Positions 1 through 8,720 of a stretch of DNA of 64,000 nucleotides are shown here, one piece after another. Under the pieces are notes generated by a model that searched no databases, was not told where the DNA came from, and saw only the letters and a program-made list of their open reading frames with translations. Within the stretch, counting starts at the first letter, position 1. Each line of letters starts with the position of its first letter. A program made the translations under genes and the position numbers. The stretch spans positions 124,001 through 188,000 of the forward strand of contig CAWHIX010000008.1 of the NCBI GenBank assembly GCA_963829545.1. The letters are read 5' to 3'. The DNA comes from JAXGXJ01 sp963829545. Lineage in GTDB: Bacteria > Actinomycetota > Thermoleophilia > RBG-16-64-13.

Positions 1-1374
1 CTCGGTGGTGGTGTTCGAGAAGCAGCGCTCGCTGGGGGGGACCTCGAACTTCTTTCAGGGCACGTTCGCTGTCGAAAGCGACATGCAGCGCGAGCGCTAC
101 ATCGACTACACATGCGATCAGGCGTTCAAGAACACCATGGACTACAGTCACTGGCGGGCCAATCCCCGCTTGGTGAGGGCGATCGTCCACGAGTCGGGTC
201 CCACCATCAGTTGGCTGCAGCAGCAGGGCGTGGTTTTCGCCGAGGCCACCATCAACATGCCCGACGCCCCTCTCACCTATCACGTCGTGCAGGGCCGAGG
301 GGAAGCGGTGGTGAAGGCACTGGTCGACCGGGCCAAGGCCATGGGCGCGAAGGTCATTCCAGGCGTCCCGGTCGTCTCCCTGCTCAAGGAGGGCGGCCGT
401 ATCTCGGGCGTCATCGTCGACGACGATGGCGAGGAGGTGGAGGTGGCGGCCAAAGCGGTGGTCATCGCCAGCGGCGGCTTCGCCAACAACAAGGAGTGGA
501 TCAAGAAGCACACGGGCTACGACCTGGGGGTCAATCTCATGCCTGTGGGCAACACGGGCAAGACGGGCGACGGCCTGCGCATGGCCTGGGAAGTGGGCGC
601 AGCCGAAGAGGGTGTCAATACCATCGAGATGTTCCGGGTCGCGCCGGTGGGCGACGAGTTCGCCATGGGCTGCAACCTGGAGCAGGCCTGCGCGCAGCCC
701 GATCTCTGGGTGACTGCTCGAGGGGAGAGGTTCTGCGACGAGACCATCGGCTTCTACGACACGCCGGTGGGAAACGCGCAGGCCCGCTACAAGGCGGACG
801 GCCACACCTTCAGCATCTTCGACGACTCCATCATTGAACGGCTCCTGGAGTGGGGCCTGGACAAGGGCGTGGGGGTGGATTTCCCTCCGGGCACCAAGCT
901 GACCGATCTGCACAGAGAGATCCAGGCCGCTCTCGACAACGGCAGCAAGGAAGTGTTCGTGGCCGACTCGGTGGAAGAGTTGGCGCGAGCAGATCGGCGC
1001 CGACCCAGCCATGCTGCGGGCCACTGTGGACGAGTACAACCGCTACTGCGCGCAGGGCCACGACGAGCTTTTCGCCAAGGACCGCCGCTTTCTCCGGCCC
1101 CTGCTCGGACCCCGGTTCTACGCGGTCCGCGGGCGGGCCGTCTTCCTGGGCACCATGGGCGGTATCAAGGTCAACGAGCAAGCTGGAGGTCGTGGACAAG
1201 AAGGACCTGCCTATCCCCGGACTGTACGCCGGTGGTTTCGACGCCGGGGGCATGTATGGGGACAGTTACCCCATCAAGAGTTCCTCGGGCCTCGCCTCCG
1301 CCTTCGCCCTCAACTCGGGGCGCATCGCCGGGAGGAGCGCTCTCCACTACATCTCCACTATCCAGAAACACTGA
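1..1374 (+). CDS. FAD-dependent oxidoreductase, fumarate/urocanate-reductase-like flavoprotein (5' truncated, frameshifted)
   Basis: Member of the FAD_binding_2 family, which reduces activated C=C bonds or dehydrogenates the saturated forms. The window opens inside the gene: the first residues (VVVFEK) look like the end of the second Rossmann strand, so the GxGxxG motif lies upstream. A middle motif VVIASGGFANN and a C-terminal segment (TMGGI, then IPGLYAGGFDAGG and GLASAFALNSGRIAG) are the usual FAD-contact pieces. Reading needs two one-base corrections, near 985 (VEELA to QIGADPAML) and 1179 (KVNE to KLEVVDKKD); each is an extra base in an otherwise continuous protein. Stop at 1372. The SDR starts 42 bases on, suggesting co-transcription. 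The substrate cannot be told from sequence. Confidence 0.8.
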
Positions 1375-1416
1375 GTCTGACAGAAACTGAGCCGGCCCGC
1401 ACAACGGAGGGTGATG

Positions 1417-2202
1417 ATGGAGCAGAGGATCTTCAAAGGAAAGGTGGCCCTGGTCACCGGGGCCGCTACAGGCATCGGGAGGGCGGGCGCGAGGTTGTTC
1501 GCGCGCGAGGGCGCCAGCGTACTGGTAGTCACCGGCAGTAACGTCGCCGGCGGTGAGCAGACGGTGCGGATGATCAAGGAGGCGGGGGGTGAAGCCTCCT
1601 TCGCGCGTTGTGACGTCTCCTGCGAGACGGACGTGGAGGCCATGGTGAAGGAGTGCGTGAGCCGCTACGGCCGCCTCGACTATGCCTTCAACAACGCGGG
1701 CATCGGCCCGGACGGCGTGCGCGTGCCGGTGGTCAACATCGTCGATTGCCCCGCGGACCTCTGGAGTCGCACGCTGGATGTCAACCTCACGGGGGTCTTC
1801 TACTGCCTCAAGTACGAGATGCGGCAGATGTTCGAGCAGGGCGGCGGGGCCATCGTCAACACCTCGTCCGTAGGCGCGGTGAAGCCCCTGCCCGGTTTCT
1901 GCGCCTATTCGGCGAGCAAGGCCGGTCTGAACACTCTCACGAAGACGGCCGCCCTGGAGGGTGCGCCGCATGGAGTGCGGGTGAACACGATCATGCCCGG
2001 CCCCACCCAGAACACGCTGCTCTTCGAGCACCTCACGACCACGGCGCCCGAAGAGAAGGTGAACATGATGAACGCCATCCCCCTGAAGCGCATCGCCGAA
2101 CCCGAGGATATGGCCGAGGCTGTGATATGGCTCTGTTCCGAACGGGCTTCCTTCATCACCGGGCACTGCGCTCCTGTCGACGGAGGGCTGTCGTGCGGTT
2201 GA
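1417..2202 (+). CDS. Short-chain dehydrogenase/reductase (classical SDR)
   Basis: NAD(P)-dependent oxidoreductase of a ketone/alcohol pair, cytoplasmic. The N-terminal cofactor motif TGAATGIG, the NNAG motif, and the catalytic Ser plus YSASK (YxxxK) are all present; length about 261 residues is normal for classical SDRs. GTG, ATG and ATG codons lie in frame at 1411, 1414 and 1417; I choose 1417 because the GGAGG at 1406-1410 sits at ordinary spacing. The end overlaps the start of the SnoaL-like gene by ten bases, so the two are translationally coupled. It is one of five SDRs in the window; ring-ketone reduction is plausible from context but unproven. Confidence 0.88.
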   Translation: MEQRIFKGKVALVTGAATGIGRAGARLFAREGASVLVVTGSNVAGGEQTVRMIKEAGGEASFARCDVSCETDVEAMVKECVSRYGRLDYAFNNAGIGPDGVRVPVVNIVDCPADLWSRTLDVNLTGVFYCLKYEMRQMFEQGGGAIVNTSSVGAVKPLPGFCAYSASKAGLNTLTKTAALEGAPHGVRVNTIMPGPTQNTLLFEHLTTTAPEEKVNMMNAIPLKRIAEPEDMAEAVIWLCSERASFITGHCAPVDGGLSCG

Positions 2203-2642
2203 GCGCTGCGAACAAGGAAGTGGTGTCCCGCTTCTATCAGGACGTCTTCATCGGGCACGACCTGAGCCGACTCGACGAGTACATGCACGACGACTACATC
2301 CAGCACAACGGCGACTGCCCGCAGGGCAAGGCGGGTTTTGTGGAGTTCTTCGAGACCATCTTCAGGGCGGTGCCCGACTTCAAGTACACGCTGCAGAGAA
2401 TGGTCGCCGAGGACGACATCGTCATGGCCTACAGCACCACCAGCGGCACGCACGCGGGGGGCGAGTGGCTGGGCAAGGAGCCCACGGGAAGCAGGCTGGA
2501 GTTCAACGTGGTCGACATCTTCCGTGTGCAGGAGGGCAAGATCGCCGAGCACTGGGACGTGGCCGACACTTTCACGTTCTTCTGCCAGCTGGGGGTTGCG
2601 GCGGACCGTATGGGCGATGTTCGCGGGCTGGCGGAATCTTGA
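2193..2642 (+). CDS. SnoaL-like / ester-cyclase-type NTF2-fold protein
   Basis: About 149 residues. The pattern (NKEVVSRFYQDVF, then HDDYIQHN, a central GKAGFVEFF helix and a C-terminal VVDIFRVQEGKIAEHWDV) is that of SnoaL-like polyketide cyclases and ester cyclases. These are small cone-shaped alpha+beta barrels acting on polyketide-like or cyclic substrates, though many members have no known reaction. Start is the GTG at 2193, preceded by CGGAGGG at 2181-2187 and overlapping the upstream SDR stop. It closes the first transcription unit; a promoter-like sequence begins right at its stop codon. Two further NTF2-fold genes lie at 9.2-10.2 kb but are only distantly similar to it. Confidence 0.75.
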   Translation: MRLSAANKEVVSRFYQDVFIGHDLSRLDEYMHDDYIQHNGDCPQGKAGFVEFFETIFRAVPDFKYTLQRMVAEDDIVMAYSTTSGTHAGGEWLGKEPTGSRLEFNVVDIFRVQEGKIAEHWDVADTFTFFCQLGVAADRMGDVRGLAES

Positions 2643-2667
2643 CAAAAGTGGTCCGACTAGAGAAAAT
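2639..2667 (+). promoter_or_regulatory. Possible sigma-70 promoter of the glycyl-radical operon
   Basis: TTGACA at 2639-2644, a 17-base spacer, then GAAAAT at 2662-2667 (4 of 6 matches to TATAAT). It overlaps the stop of the SnoaL-like gene and lies about 90 bases before the glycyl-radical enzyme. The stretch is noticeably more AT-rich than its surroundings. Prediction by eye only. Confidence 0.4.
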
Positions 2668-2683
2668 GAAGCAGTAGAATCCA

Positions 2684-2730
2684 GAACATAGTTCAGTATA
2701 CGGAACATACGGGTGGACATGTAGACCACC
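2684..2730 (+). promoter_or_regulatory. Candidate operator repeats and small hairpin in the leader of the glycyl-radical operon
   Basis: GAACATA occurs twice as a direct repeat (2684-2690, 2703-2709). The first copy extends into the palindrome GAAC-ATA-GTTC (2684-2694), and GTTC (2691) also faces GAAC (2703) across a GTATAC core. GGTGG (2712-2716) and CCACC (2726-2730) could pair downstream. Such overlapping half-sites between promoter and start codon are typical of transcription-factor operators; no regulator gene is visible nearby. Confidence 0.35.
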
Positions 2731-2755
2731 GACCGTAGTCGTGAAGGGAGACAGA

Positions 2756-5311
2756 ATGACACCTGAGACCCCGAAGATCGTTCCCGTGGTCACCGGCACC
2801 ATCGATCCTGAGGCAGCCAAGGAGATCGGCTCCGTGGCGGTCATGACCGAGCGCCTCAAGAAGCTCAAGAAGGAATGGGAAGACGCTGCACCTCAGGTGT
2901 ATGTCGATGACACGTTGCTCTTCACCGAATCCTGGAAAGAGACCGAGCAGCTGCCCGTGGATCTGCGCTGGGCCAAGGCTTTCCAGAAGAGGATGGAGGA
3001 ATGCCCCATCCTCATCCGCGATCCCGAGATCATCGTGGGCTCCTCCACCAAGTTCATCCGCGGCAACAACATGCTGTGTGCCATGAAGCCGAACGAGATC
3101 CTCACCATGTGCGAGACGGGCAAGTTCGACCGCAAGCTGAGCGACATCTCTTCAACGGTGATCGACCCCGAGGATCTGAAGAAGCTCAAGGCCGACGCCG
3201 AGTACTGGGTGGAGCAGATGAACCCGGTCAACTACGTGAACGTGGCCCTTGAAGAGGAACTGGGTAAGGAGCACTTCGACCTGCTCTTCGACCACGCCAT
3301 GATCCTCGAAGGCCGCGCCGTGCGCGAGAACCCCGACCGCGGCCTGTTCCAGGGCAACGGTGCCTTCGGCGGCGGCGTGGTCCAGCCCAGCGGCGACGTG
3401 CTCAGGCTGGGCTTCAACCACGTCATCGGCCTGGCCAAGGCCGAGATGGAGAAGATGAAGACCGAAGGGTTCGGGGAAATGCGCGCGAGCACCAATGCGC
3501 TGCGCAAGTGGTACCTGCTCAAGTCCATCGTCATCATGTTCGAGGCCCTCATAACCTTCGCCAAGCGGCATGCCGCGCTGGCGCGCGAGCTGGCCGAGAA
3601 GACGACCGATCCGGTCCGCAAGGCCGAACTCCTCAAGATCGCCGACGTGTGCGAGCGCGTACCGGCCGAGCCGCCGCGCGATTTCTGGGAGGCCGTCCAG
3701 TCGGTGCGCTTCATGCATCTGTCGGCCTGGAAAGAAAGCTCCGACCGCGCCGAGGTTCCAGTCGGTCGTATCGACCAGTTCTGGTATCCCTACTACAAGG
3801 CCGACATCGAGAGCGGCAAGATCACGCGCGCCCAGGCCGCCGAACTGATCGGGGCGATGTGGCTCAAGATCCGCGAGGTCGAGAACCTGGTCACCATCAA
3901 GCGCGAGCACCGCGCCGCCCCGGGCAGCCAGTTGCCGAACGTCACGCTGTGCGGGCGCGACAAAGACGGCAACGATCTCACCAACGAGCTTTCCTGGATC
4001 GTCCTCGAGGTCATGGCTCAGATCCACTTGTCCGAGCCGGCCGTCTACGTGCGCTACCACGAGGATCAGGACGAGGACTTCATCGTCCATGCCCTCAAGT
4101 GCAACCGTGAGTTCGGCGGCGGCAACCCCGCGTTCCTCAACGACGAGCTGGGCACTCGGCGCTACCTCGATCGCGGCGTACCCATAGAGGACGCCTGCAA
4201 CTGGAACGCCAGTGGCTGCCTCGGCTACCACATGGAGTGCGCGGAGCACATGGCCGGCGCGTTCAACTTGGTGCAGACCAAGGTCATGGAGGTGACCCTG
4301 CACGATGGTTTCGACCCGCGCACCGGCAAGCAGATCGGCCTGCATACGGGCGACCCGAGGAACTTCACCTCCATCGAGCAACTCCACGAAGCCTTCCTCA
4401 AGCAGGAGGACTACTTCGCGGAGAAGATGCGCGAGCACTACTTCATCTGGTGGACCACCGAGGCCGCCAACAGCCCCATGAGCGGGCTGCGTGCCGGCAT
4501 GCTGTTCCGCGACTGCATCCCCGCCGGTATCGCCTCACGCGAGGGCGGCTGCCGCTATCCCGTGGGGAAGGCCTCGTGGGTGGGCGACAAGGGCATCTGT
4601 GACTGCGCCGACTACATGGCCGACATCCAGTACCTGGTCTTTGACGAGAAGAAAGTCACCATGGCGCAACTGCTCGAGGCCATGGACGCCAACTGGGAAG
4701 GCCACGAGGACATCCGCCAGATGTGCCTGAAAGCTCCCAAGTACGGCAACGACGACGACTACGTCGACGACTGGTATGTCCGTCTGTCGCGGGACACCCA
4801 GGCGATCCTGCAGAGCCGTCCCGACCCCATCACCGGTGAGAAGCCCATGCTGTTCAAGGGTGCCGCAGCCGGTCATGTGACCCAGGGCAAAGCCGTGGGC
4901 GCCATGCCCAACGGCCGCTTCGCAGGCACTCCCATCTACGACGGCGGCACCTCCGCCATGGCCGGTGGAGACGTCAGCGGCCCGACGGCCCTCATACTGT
5001 CCGCCACCAAGTACCCGACCGCCTACGAATGCGCCGGTGTGGCCCATAACATGAAGTTCTCCAAGGCGGTCCTCAATTCGCCTGAGAAGCTGCGCAAGAT
5101 GGCGGCGCTCATCAAGACCTTCAACAAGCGCGACGGATGGCACATCCAGTTCAACATCCACAGTGCCGCCGAGCTCATGGAGGCCCGCGAGAAGCCCGAG
5201 GCCCACAAAGACCTGCTCGTCCGTGTGGGCGGCTACAGTGCGTACTTCGTCGATCTGCCGCCCGAACTCCAGGAGGAGATCGTAGAGCGCACCATGCACG
5301 AAGTCGGGTAA
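2756..5311 (+). CDS. Glycyl-radical enzyme, pyruvate-formate-lyase superfamily, atypical active site
   Basis: 851 residues from the ATG at 2756, which has AGGGAG just upstream; a GTG at 2741 is less likely. The C-terminal glycyl-radical loop is RVGGYSAYF, with radical glycine at about residue 826. The thiyl-radical cysteine is about residue 488 in SGCLGYHMEC. Eliminating and decarboxylating members normally have a glutamate two residues after this cysteine (GCxE); here that position is glycine. The length fits the benzyl/alkylsuccinate synthase, arylacetate decarboxylase and diol dehydratase range, and the missing Glu resembles the X-succinate synthase side, but I cannot assign a substrate. 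The dedicated activase follows after a stem-loop. The enzyme would be oxygen-labile and cytoplasmic. Confidence 0.92.
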   Translation: MTPETPKIVPVVTGTIDPEAAKEIGSVAVMTERLKKLKKEWEDAAPQVYVDDTLLFTESWKETEQLPVDLRWAKAFQKRMEECPILIRDPEIIVGSSTKFIRGNNMLCAMKPNEILTMCETGKFDRKLSDISSTVIDPEDLKKLKADAEYWVEQMNPVNYVNVALEEELGKEHFDLLFDHAMILEGRAVRENPDRGLFQGNGAFGGGVVQPSGDVLRLGFNHVIGLAKAEMEKMKTEGFGEMRASTNALRKWYLLKSIVIMFEALITFAKRHAALARELAEKTTDPVRKAELLKIADVCERVPAEPPRDFWEAVQSVRFMHLSAWKESSDRAEVPVGRIDQFWYPYYKADIESGKITRAQAAELIGAMWLKIREVENLVTIKREHRAAPGSQLPNVTLCGRDKDGNDLTNELSWIVLEVMAQIHLSEPAVYVRYHEDQDEDFIVHALKCNREFGGGNPAFLNDELGTRRYLDRGVPIEDACNWNASGCLGYHMECAEHMAGAFNLVQTKVMEVTLHDGFDPRTGKQIGLHTGDPRNFTSIEQLHEAFLKQEDYFAEKMREHYFIWWTTEAANSPMSGLRAGMLFRDCIPAGIASREGGCRYPVGKASWVGDKGICDCADYMADIQYLVFDEKKVTMAQLLEAMDANWEGHEDIRQMCLKAPKYGNDDDYVDDWYVRLSRDTQAILQSRPDPITGEKPMLFKGAAAGHVTQGKAVGAMPNGRFAGTPIYDGGTSAMAGGDVSGPTALILSATKYPTAYECAGVAHNMKFSKAVLNSPEKLRKMAALIKTFNKRDGWHIQFNIHSAAELMEAREKPEAHKDLLVRVGGYSAYFVDLPPELQEEIVERTMHEVG

Positions 5312-5329
5312 GCAAGACCGTTCATCCCT

Positions 5330-5360
5330 GGGGCGCCGCCGCCGAAGGCGGCGGCGCCCC
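5330..5360 (+). terminator. Perfect 14-bp stem-loop between glycyl-radical enzyme and activase
   Basis: Arms at 5330-5343 and 5347-5360 are exact reverse complements around a GAA loop, made almost only of G and C. No T-run follows, so it is less a classical terminator than a partial terminator or RNA-stability element. It would allow the enzyme to be made in excess over its catalytic activase. Confidence 0.6.
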
Positions 5361-5399
5361 GAAGGGTTCTCTCATGATTCGAGCGAGGAGTGATCGGCA

Positions 5400-6311
5400 G
5401 TGACCAGCGTTACTGGGACCGTTTTCAATATCCAAAGGTACAGCATCGACGATGGTCCGGGCATCCGCACTACCGTCTTCTTCAAGGGTTGCCCGCTGAG
5501 TTGCGTGTGGTGCTCCAACCCGGAGTCTCAGAGCCCGGAGCCGGAACTCATGCATCGCGAATCCCTCTGCAAGCGCTGCTACCGCTGTGTGGAGGCCTGC
5601 TCCGTCGGTGCGGTCAGCATCGGCCCTGACGGTGTCGTCATCGACCGAGACCTCTGCACCGTCTGCGGGGATTGCGTTGAGGCTTGTCCGCACGACGCCA
5701 TGCGCATCACAGGCAAACAGATGTCGGTGGATGAGGTGATCGCGGTGGCGGAGCGCGACCTGGACTTCTACCGCGACTCGGGTGGCGGCGTCACCCTTTC
5801 CGGGGGTGAGGTGCTGCTTCAGCCGGAGTTCGCCCTGGAGATCCTCAAGCGCCTGCACGACGCCGGCCTCCATACCTGCCTGGATACCTCTGGGCTGGGA
5901 GACACGGAAGGGCTGCGCAAGCTCCTTCCCTTCGTCGACCTCGTCTACTTCGACATCAAACACATCGACCCGAAGATCCACAAGGCCCAAGCCGGCCGTA
6001 CGAACGAGGCCATCCTGCGCAACTTTGGCGAGGTGGCCGCGAGCGGCGTCGAACTGGTGGTGAGGGTGCCCGTCGTCCCCTATTTCAACGATTCAAGCGA
6101 CGCCATCTCCGACATCGCCGAGTTGGTCGCCGTGCATGCGCCGGGCGCGACCGTCCATCTGCTGCCCTATCATCGCTACGGACAGCAGAAGTACGGGATG
6201 CTCGGTCTGGACTACGAGCTGGCGGCGGCCGAATCTCCGTCACAGGACTTCATGAAGGCGGCCTGCAAGATCCTGCAGACCCGTGGGCTTACCTGCGAGG
6301 TGGCCGTCTAG
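5400..6311 (+). CDS. Glycyl-radical enzyme activating enzyme (radical SAM)
   Basis: 303 residues. The N-terminal radical-SAM motif is CPLSCVWC (CxxxCxxC), which binds the [4Fe-4S] cluster that cleaves S-adenosylmethionine. A ferredoxin-like insert carries two further clusters (CKRCYRCVEAC and CTVCGDCVEAC), as in activases of the benzylsuccinate-synthase, arylacetate-decarboxylase and diol-dehydratase types but not PflA. GVTLSGGEVLLQ is the family's SAM-contacting GGE region. It installs the glycyl radical on the enzyme encoded upstream. GTG start at 5400 with GAGGAG upstream. Confidence 0.93.
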   Translation: MTSVTGTVFNIQRYSIDDGPGIRTTVFFKGCPLSCVWCSNPESQSPEPELMHRESLCKRCYRCVEACSVGAVSIGPDGVVIDRDLCTVCGDCVEACPHDAMRITGKQMSVDEVIAVAERDLDFYRDSGGGVTLSGGEVLLQPEFALEILKRLHDAGLHTCLDTSGLGDTEGLRKLLPFVDLVYFDIKHIDPKIHKAQAGRTNEAILRNFGEVAASGVELVVRVPVVPYFNDSSDAISDIAELVAVHAPGATVHLLPYHRYGQQKYGMLGLDYELAAAESPSQDFMKAACKILQTRGLTCEVAV

Positions 6312-6344
6312 CGTCGGCCGCCGACTATCAGAGAGAGGGGACTG

Positions 6345-6779
6345 ATGGAGGACCATCTGGGCACTGTCATCACAGGGACCATCGGCGTCGACGCCCATGT
6401 GATAGGCACGAAGGTCATATCGAGGGCTCTGCGCGAAGCCGGCTTCAAAGTCGTAGAACTGGGCGCCCAGACACCGGCCGAGGAGTTCATCATGGCCGCC
6501 CAGGAGACTGCGGCGGACGCCATGATGATCAGTTCTCTGTACGGCATGGCCGAGATGGATCTCGAGGGTTTCAGGGACAAGTGCACCGAGGCGGGTCTGG
6601 AAGATATCCTGCTCTACGTGGGCGGCATCCTGGGCGTGTCGCGGCGCAACTTCGCCGAGGACGAAGCCAAGTTCAAGGGGATGGGGTTCGATCGCGTATA
6701 TCCGCCGGAGACCGATATCCGTGAGGGTATCGCCGATCTCAAGGCCGACCTCAGCCTTAAGCTTGCCGAGCGCCCCTAA
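6345..6779 (+). CDS. Cobalamin-binding protein, glutamate mutase S-subunit-like
   Basis: 144 residues, a complete stand-alone B12-binding domain. DAHVIGTKV is the DxHxxG motif whose histidine replaces dimethylbenzimidazole as the lower cobalt ligand. SSLYGMAE closely resembles the SSLYG motif of methylaspartate (glutamate) mutase sigma subunits, and LYVGGIL the following strand. Those proteins bind adenosylcobalamin and pair with a separate ~480-residue catalytic subunit, which is not encoded in this window. The next gene is GlmL/MutL-like, as in glutamate mutase loci. A corrinoid methyl carrier is a weaker alternative. Preceded by GAGAGAGGGG. Confidence 0.85.
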   Translation: MEDHLGTVITGTIGVDAHVIGTKVISRALREAGFKVVELGAQTPAEEFIMAAQETAADAMMISSLYGMAEMDLEGFRDKCTEAGLEDILLYVGGILGVSRRNFAEDEAKFKGMGFDRVYPPETDIREGIADLKADLSLKLAERP

Positions 6780-6817
6780 GGTCCGGCGGGCGGATCTTCA
6801 CGGGTAGGTCGGTCTTC

Positions 6818-8260
6818 GTGAGCGACATCCGGCTCTTCGTCGATTTCGGCAGTACCTTCACCAAGCTGGTGGCCTTCGACCTGGAGGCCGAGGAACTTCT
6901 GGGCCGGGTACAGGTGCCGTCAACGGTCGATCGAGATATCACCGTCGGCCTCGAAGAAGCCTTCTCTCTCCTGGCTGAGACGGTCCCCATCGGAGAGGCC
7001 GAGCGCCGGCGCACGGTGGCCTGCAGCAGCGCCGCCGGCGGGCTCAGAGTCGTGTGTGTCGGCCTGGTGCCGGAGTACACCACCGAAGCGGGTCGGAGGG
7101 CGGCTCTGGGGGCCGGAGCCAAGATCGTCGGCTCCTACTCCTTCGAGTTGACCGAGGCCGAGCTGCGCGAGATCGGGGAGATAGCTCCGGATATCGTCCT
7201 GCTCACAGGGGGGACCGACGGCGGCAATCAGAAGGTGATCACGCACAACGCCGCCATGCTGGCACGGTCGGGGCCCGGCGTGACGAACATCATCGTGGCG
7301 GGTAACAAGTCGGCCTACGACGCCGTCGAGGCGCTGTTCTCCGGCTCCGGCAAGAACGTCATCTACACCTCCAACGTCATGCCCGAGATCGGCGTGCTCG
7401 AGGTCGATGCGGCCAACGGCAAGATTCGCGACCTGTTCATCGCCCGCATCACCGAGGCCAAGGGCATCGGCCGGGCTCGGAGCATGATCGCCGACGTGAT
7501 CATGCCCACGCCGGCGGCCGTCCTCGAGGCTGCGAAGCTGCTCGCCGACGGCACCGCCGGGCAGCCGGGTCTGGGCGAGTTGCTGCTGGTAGATGTCGGC
7601 GGGGCCACGACGGATGTGTACTCCGTCGCCAAAGGAACACCCGCAAACGGCTCGGTCCACGTCGTCGGCCTGCCCGAACCCTACGCGAAGCGAACGGTCG
7701 AGGGCGATCTCGGCCTGTTCCACAATCTGGATACCTTGCAGGAGACCGTGGAACCGGACAACATGCCTCCGGGCTTCCCCGAGGCGGTTGCAGCCATGCG
7801 TGCCGAGAACAGCGTGCCCTCGGGAGTGGAGCAGGTCGCCTGCCACCTCTTGCTGACCAAGGCGGCCGTCCGCTCGGCGGTGAACCGTCACGCGGGTTCG
7901 CTCAAGTCTGTGGCGACTCCCAACGGAGAGGTATGGCTGCAGCGGGGCAAGGACCTCACTGAGGTCGGCTGGCTGGTGGGCGCCGGGGGTCCCGTCTGCT
8001 TCTCGGCCGATCCCGTCCAGGTGCTCGAGGGCGCAGTGTTCGAGCCCGGCTTCCCCATGTTGCTCAAGCCCAAGGCGCCGCAGATGCTCCTCGACGCACA
8101 CTACATTCTCTTTGCCCTGGGCCTCCTCGCCCAGAGCGAACCCTTGAAGGCCCTGGCGCTGATGCGGAGGTACGTGACGCCTCTGCAGTCTCCACGATCG
8201 CCGGCTCACGAGGAACGCACGACCAGCCAGGAAAGGACGGAGGAACATGTCGGGGTCTGA
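6818..8260 (+). CDS. MutL/GlmL family ASKHA-fold protein (B12-mutase-associated)
   Basis: About 480 residues. N-terminal FVDFGSTFTK is the phosphate-binding loop of the acetate-kinase/Hsp70 superfamily. LLTGGTDGG and VDVGGATTDVYS are the further ATP-site motifs characteristic of GlmL/MutL. The family accompanies glutamate and ornithine mutases and is thought to be a reactivase or chaperone for the B12 enzyme. GTG start at 6818 has only a weak ribosome site; the end overlaps the first cupin by 14 bases. With the B12 protein just upstream it makes a glmS-glmL pair lacking glmE. Confidence 0.82.
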   Translation: MSDIRLFVDFGSTFTKLVAFDLEAEELLGRVQVPSTVDRDITVGLEEAFSLLAETVPIGEAERRRTVACSSAAGGLRVVCVGLVPEYTTEAGRRAALGAGAKIVGSYSFELTEAELREIGEIAPDIVLLTGGTDGGNQKVITHNAAMLARSGPGVTNIIVAGNKSAYDAVEALFSGSGKNVIYTSNVMPEIGVLEVDAANGKIRDLFIARITEAKGIGRARSMIADVIMPTPAAVLEAAKLLADGTAGQPGLGELLLVDVGGATTDVYSVAKGTPANGSVHVVGLPEPYAKRTVEGDLGLFHNLDTLQETVEPDNMPPGFPEAVAAMRAENSVPSGVEQVACHLLLTKAAVRSAVNRHAGSLKSVATPNGEVWLQRGKDLTEVGWLVGAGGPVCFSADPVQVLEGAVFEPGFPMLLKPKAPQMLLDAHYILFALGLLAQSEPLKALALMRRYVTPLQSPRSPAHEERTTSQERTEEHVGV

Positions 8261-8720
8261 TGCGCAGAAGTACTTTGTTAGTAGACCGGCCTACGAGATC
8301 GTCCCGGCCGTCGAGGTGGCGGGTCGCATACCCGCCATGACCCTGCTGAGCAACAACCTTATCCCCGGCGCCGACAACTACGTGGAGGCCGGCTGGATAC
8401 TGGCCATGCCCGATCCGCCGACCCACATCTTCGAGCACGTGCACGACTACGACGAGATCGTCATGCACATCGGCACCGATCCCAACGATCCGGAGGATCT
8501 GGGGGCCGAGATCGAGTTCGTTGTGGACGGAGAGCCGCTCATACTCACCAAGACCTCTTCCGTGTTCGTGCCCAAGGGTGTGAAGCATGGTCCCTTGACT
8601 TGGAAGTCGTTCAGCAAGCCCCACTTGGAGATGACGGTCATGCTCGGCGCCGGCAGTCTGGCCGAAGCCGATCCCGGTGGCCACATGGAGAAGATGGAAC
8701 AGGGCGGTGTGGAGAAGTGA
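8247..8720 (+). CDS. Cupin-domain protein, type A
   Basis: 157 residues, one cupin barrel. The motif FEHVHDYDEIVMHIG carries the HxH-like metal-binding pattern of cupin motif 1, with VPKGVKHGPL as motif 2. It is clearly homologous to each half of the bicupin at 36.2 kb; shared strings include DEIV(M/L)HIG, PEDLG and the (V/A)MLGAG-type ending. Cupins range from dioxygenases and isomerases to binding proteins; in an anaerobe an isomerase, hydrolase or decarboxylase role is more likely than an oxygenase. Starts inside the MutL-like gene and overlaps the next cupin at GTGA. Confidence 0.75.
   Translation: MSGSDAQKYFVSRPAYEIVPAVEVAGRIPAMTLLSNNLIPGADNYVEAGWILAMPDPPTHIFEHVHDYDEIVMHIGTDPNDPEDLGAEIEFVVDGEPLILTKTSSVFVPKGVKHGPLTWKSFSKPHLEMTVMLGAGSLAEADPGGHMEKMEQGGVEK

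Noticed and set aside
6345..6779. Methylmalonyl-CoA mutase small domain or MtrH/MtaC-type corrinoid carrier
   Set aside because: SSLYG and the neighbouring GlmL-like gene fit the glutamate mutase S-type better; the N-terminal helical cap of methyltransferase corrinoid proteins is absent.
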